From UBA6814 sp040753075 (lineage in GTDB: Bacteria > Desulfobacterota > Desulfovibrionia > Desulfovibrionales > Desulfovibrionaceae), in assembly GCA_040753075.1 (NCBI GenBank), contig JBFMHA010000004.1, positions 37,386-101,385 of the forward strand: a stretch of DNA of 64,000 bases, written 5' to 3'. This document shows, one piece after another, positions 63,499 to 64,000 of this stretch (position 1 is the first letter of the stretch; each line of letters begins with the position of its first letter). The notes below the pieces were generated by a model, which worked only from the letters and a program-made list of their open reading frames with translations, made no database searches and was not told the DNA's origin. The position numbers and the translations under genes are program-made.

Positions 63499-64000
63499 AT
63501 GAGTGATTTCAAGGAATTCGCTGGAAAGGACGTGGACGAGGCCATAGAACGGGCCTGCCGTCACTTCGACGCCAAACGAGAAAAACTGGAGATCGAGATC
63601 GTCAGCGGAGGCTCCACCGGCATCTTCGGCCTGGTGGGCAAGAAGAAGGCCGTGGTCAAGGCCCGGCTGCGCGGCCGGGCGGCCATGGATACGGGGCTTC
63701 TGGAGGACCGGGAAAAGTCTGCCCCGGCTCAGGCCCCGGCGGCCGAGACCCGGCCCGTCCCCCGGCCGGAGACGCCCCCCGTCCCGCGCCGGGAGCCCGA
63801 GCCGCCCGCCCTGGCGGCCAAGCCTGCCCCGGCGGCCAAGCCTGCCCCGGCGCCCAAGCCTGCGCCCGCTCCGGCCCCGGTCGTGGGCGACGAACTCGAG
63901 GACGAGGTGGCCCCTCCGGGCAACCGCCTGGACGAGCCTGCGCCCAAGGGCGCTCCCCTGATGGACGCCACCAGCGCCACGCCCACGCCCCCTGCCCGCA
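63499..64000 (+). CDS. Jag/KhpB-like RNA-binding protein, N-terminal part (runs off the window)
   Basis: The visible 167 residues start with the Jag_N domain (FAGKDVDEAIERACRHFDAK, then IVSGGSTGIFGLVGKKKAVV) followed by a long Pro/Ala-rich linker with repeated AAKPAPAAKPAPAPKPAP. The KH and R3H RNA-binding domains expected next are beyond the window. AAGGGAG lies before the ATG at 63499. Position after yidC is conserved in most bacteria. Confidence 0.9.
   Translation, partial: MSDFKEFAGKDVDEAIERACRHFDAKREKLEIEIVSGGSTGIFGLVGKKKAVVKARLRGRAAMDTGLLEDREKSAPAQAPAAETRPVPRPETPPVPRREPEPPALAAKPAPAAKPAPAPKPAPAPAPVVGDELEDEVAPPGNRLDEPAPKGAPLMDATSATPTPPAR

Overview
The window is very GC-rich (about 70% by eye) and densely coded. 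It most resembles a Desulfovibrio-type sulfate reducer (Desulfovibrionales). Supporting signs are a TunR-type regulator (tyrosine-recombinase fold plus TOBE), a Fur-controlled feo locus with small Cys-rich FeoB partners, a quinol/sulfur-type molybdoenzyme with an NrfC-like ferredoxin, an FMN lactate-type dehydrogenase, an LUD protein, a short flagellin, and many PAS/GAF histidine kinases. No phage, IS transposase or CRISPR array was seen. All assignments come from reading the sequence; no database search was run.

Layout. 1-1.3 kb: tail of an unknown gene and an outer-membrane beta-barrel protein. 1.9-7.2 kb (minus strand): an apparent operon headed by an unusual ECF sigma factor fused to a cytoplasmic NrtA/NasS-like substrate-binding domain, then a formate/nitrite-type channel, a 50-aa membrane protein, a molybdopterin oxidoreductase and its ferredoxin. 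7.5-11.1 kb: an orphan NMT1-like lipoprotein and a histidine kinase. 11.2-14.5 kb: a HemW-like radical SAM enzyme, a secreted micropeptide, and an ArsR/SmtB repressor with a YraQ-family permease. 14.6-18.1 kb: feoB, two feoA-type genes, two Fur boxes and two small Cys-rich membrane proteins, one with an in-frame UGA exactly where its neighbour has Cys. 18.3-23.1 kb: a methyltransferase, a nickel/cobalt ECF transporter (NikMN-Q-O) and TunR. 23.5-28.6 kb: an FMN dehydrogenase and HyuA-DsrE-HyuB. 28.9-33.3 kb: periplasmic thiol proteins and a sugar-type binding protein with its histidine kinase.

33.4-40.8 kb: a YeiH-family anion exporter with a large charged insertion, behind a sigma-54 promoter and paired activator sites. 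It is followed by a c-heme histidine kinase and an NtrC-type activator that probably control it. 40.9-43 kb: receiver-TPR, FlxA-like (sigma-28 promoter) and a small membrane protein. 43.2-53.8 kb: a PAS/GAF kinase, a SERCA-like P-type ATPase, a hybrid kinase with its own binding domain, and another binding-protein/kinase pair. 53.8-59.6 kb: an ACT-ACT-metallo-beta-lactamase fusion with a hairpin over its ribosome site, initiator tRNA-Met, glycosyltransferase, LAB-N-like and VTT membrane proteins, a palindromic repeat, PAP2 phosphatase, flavoprotein and LUD protein. 59.8-64 kb: flagellin (sigma-28 promoter) and the conserved rpmH-rnpA-yidD-yidC-jag cluster.

A theme runs through the window. Substrate-binding domains are used five times without any permease or ATPase: once fused to a sigma factor, once fused to a hybrid kinase, and three times as tight binding-protein/kinase gene pairs. 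They look like ligand-sensing modules rather than transporters.
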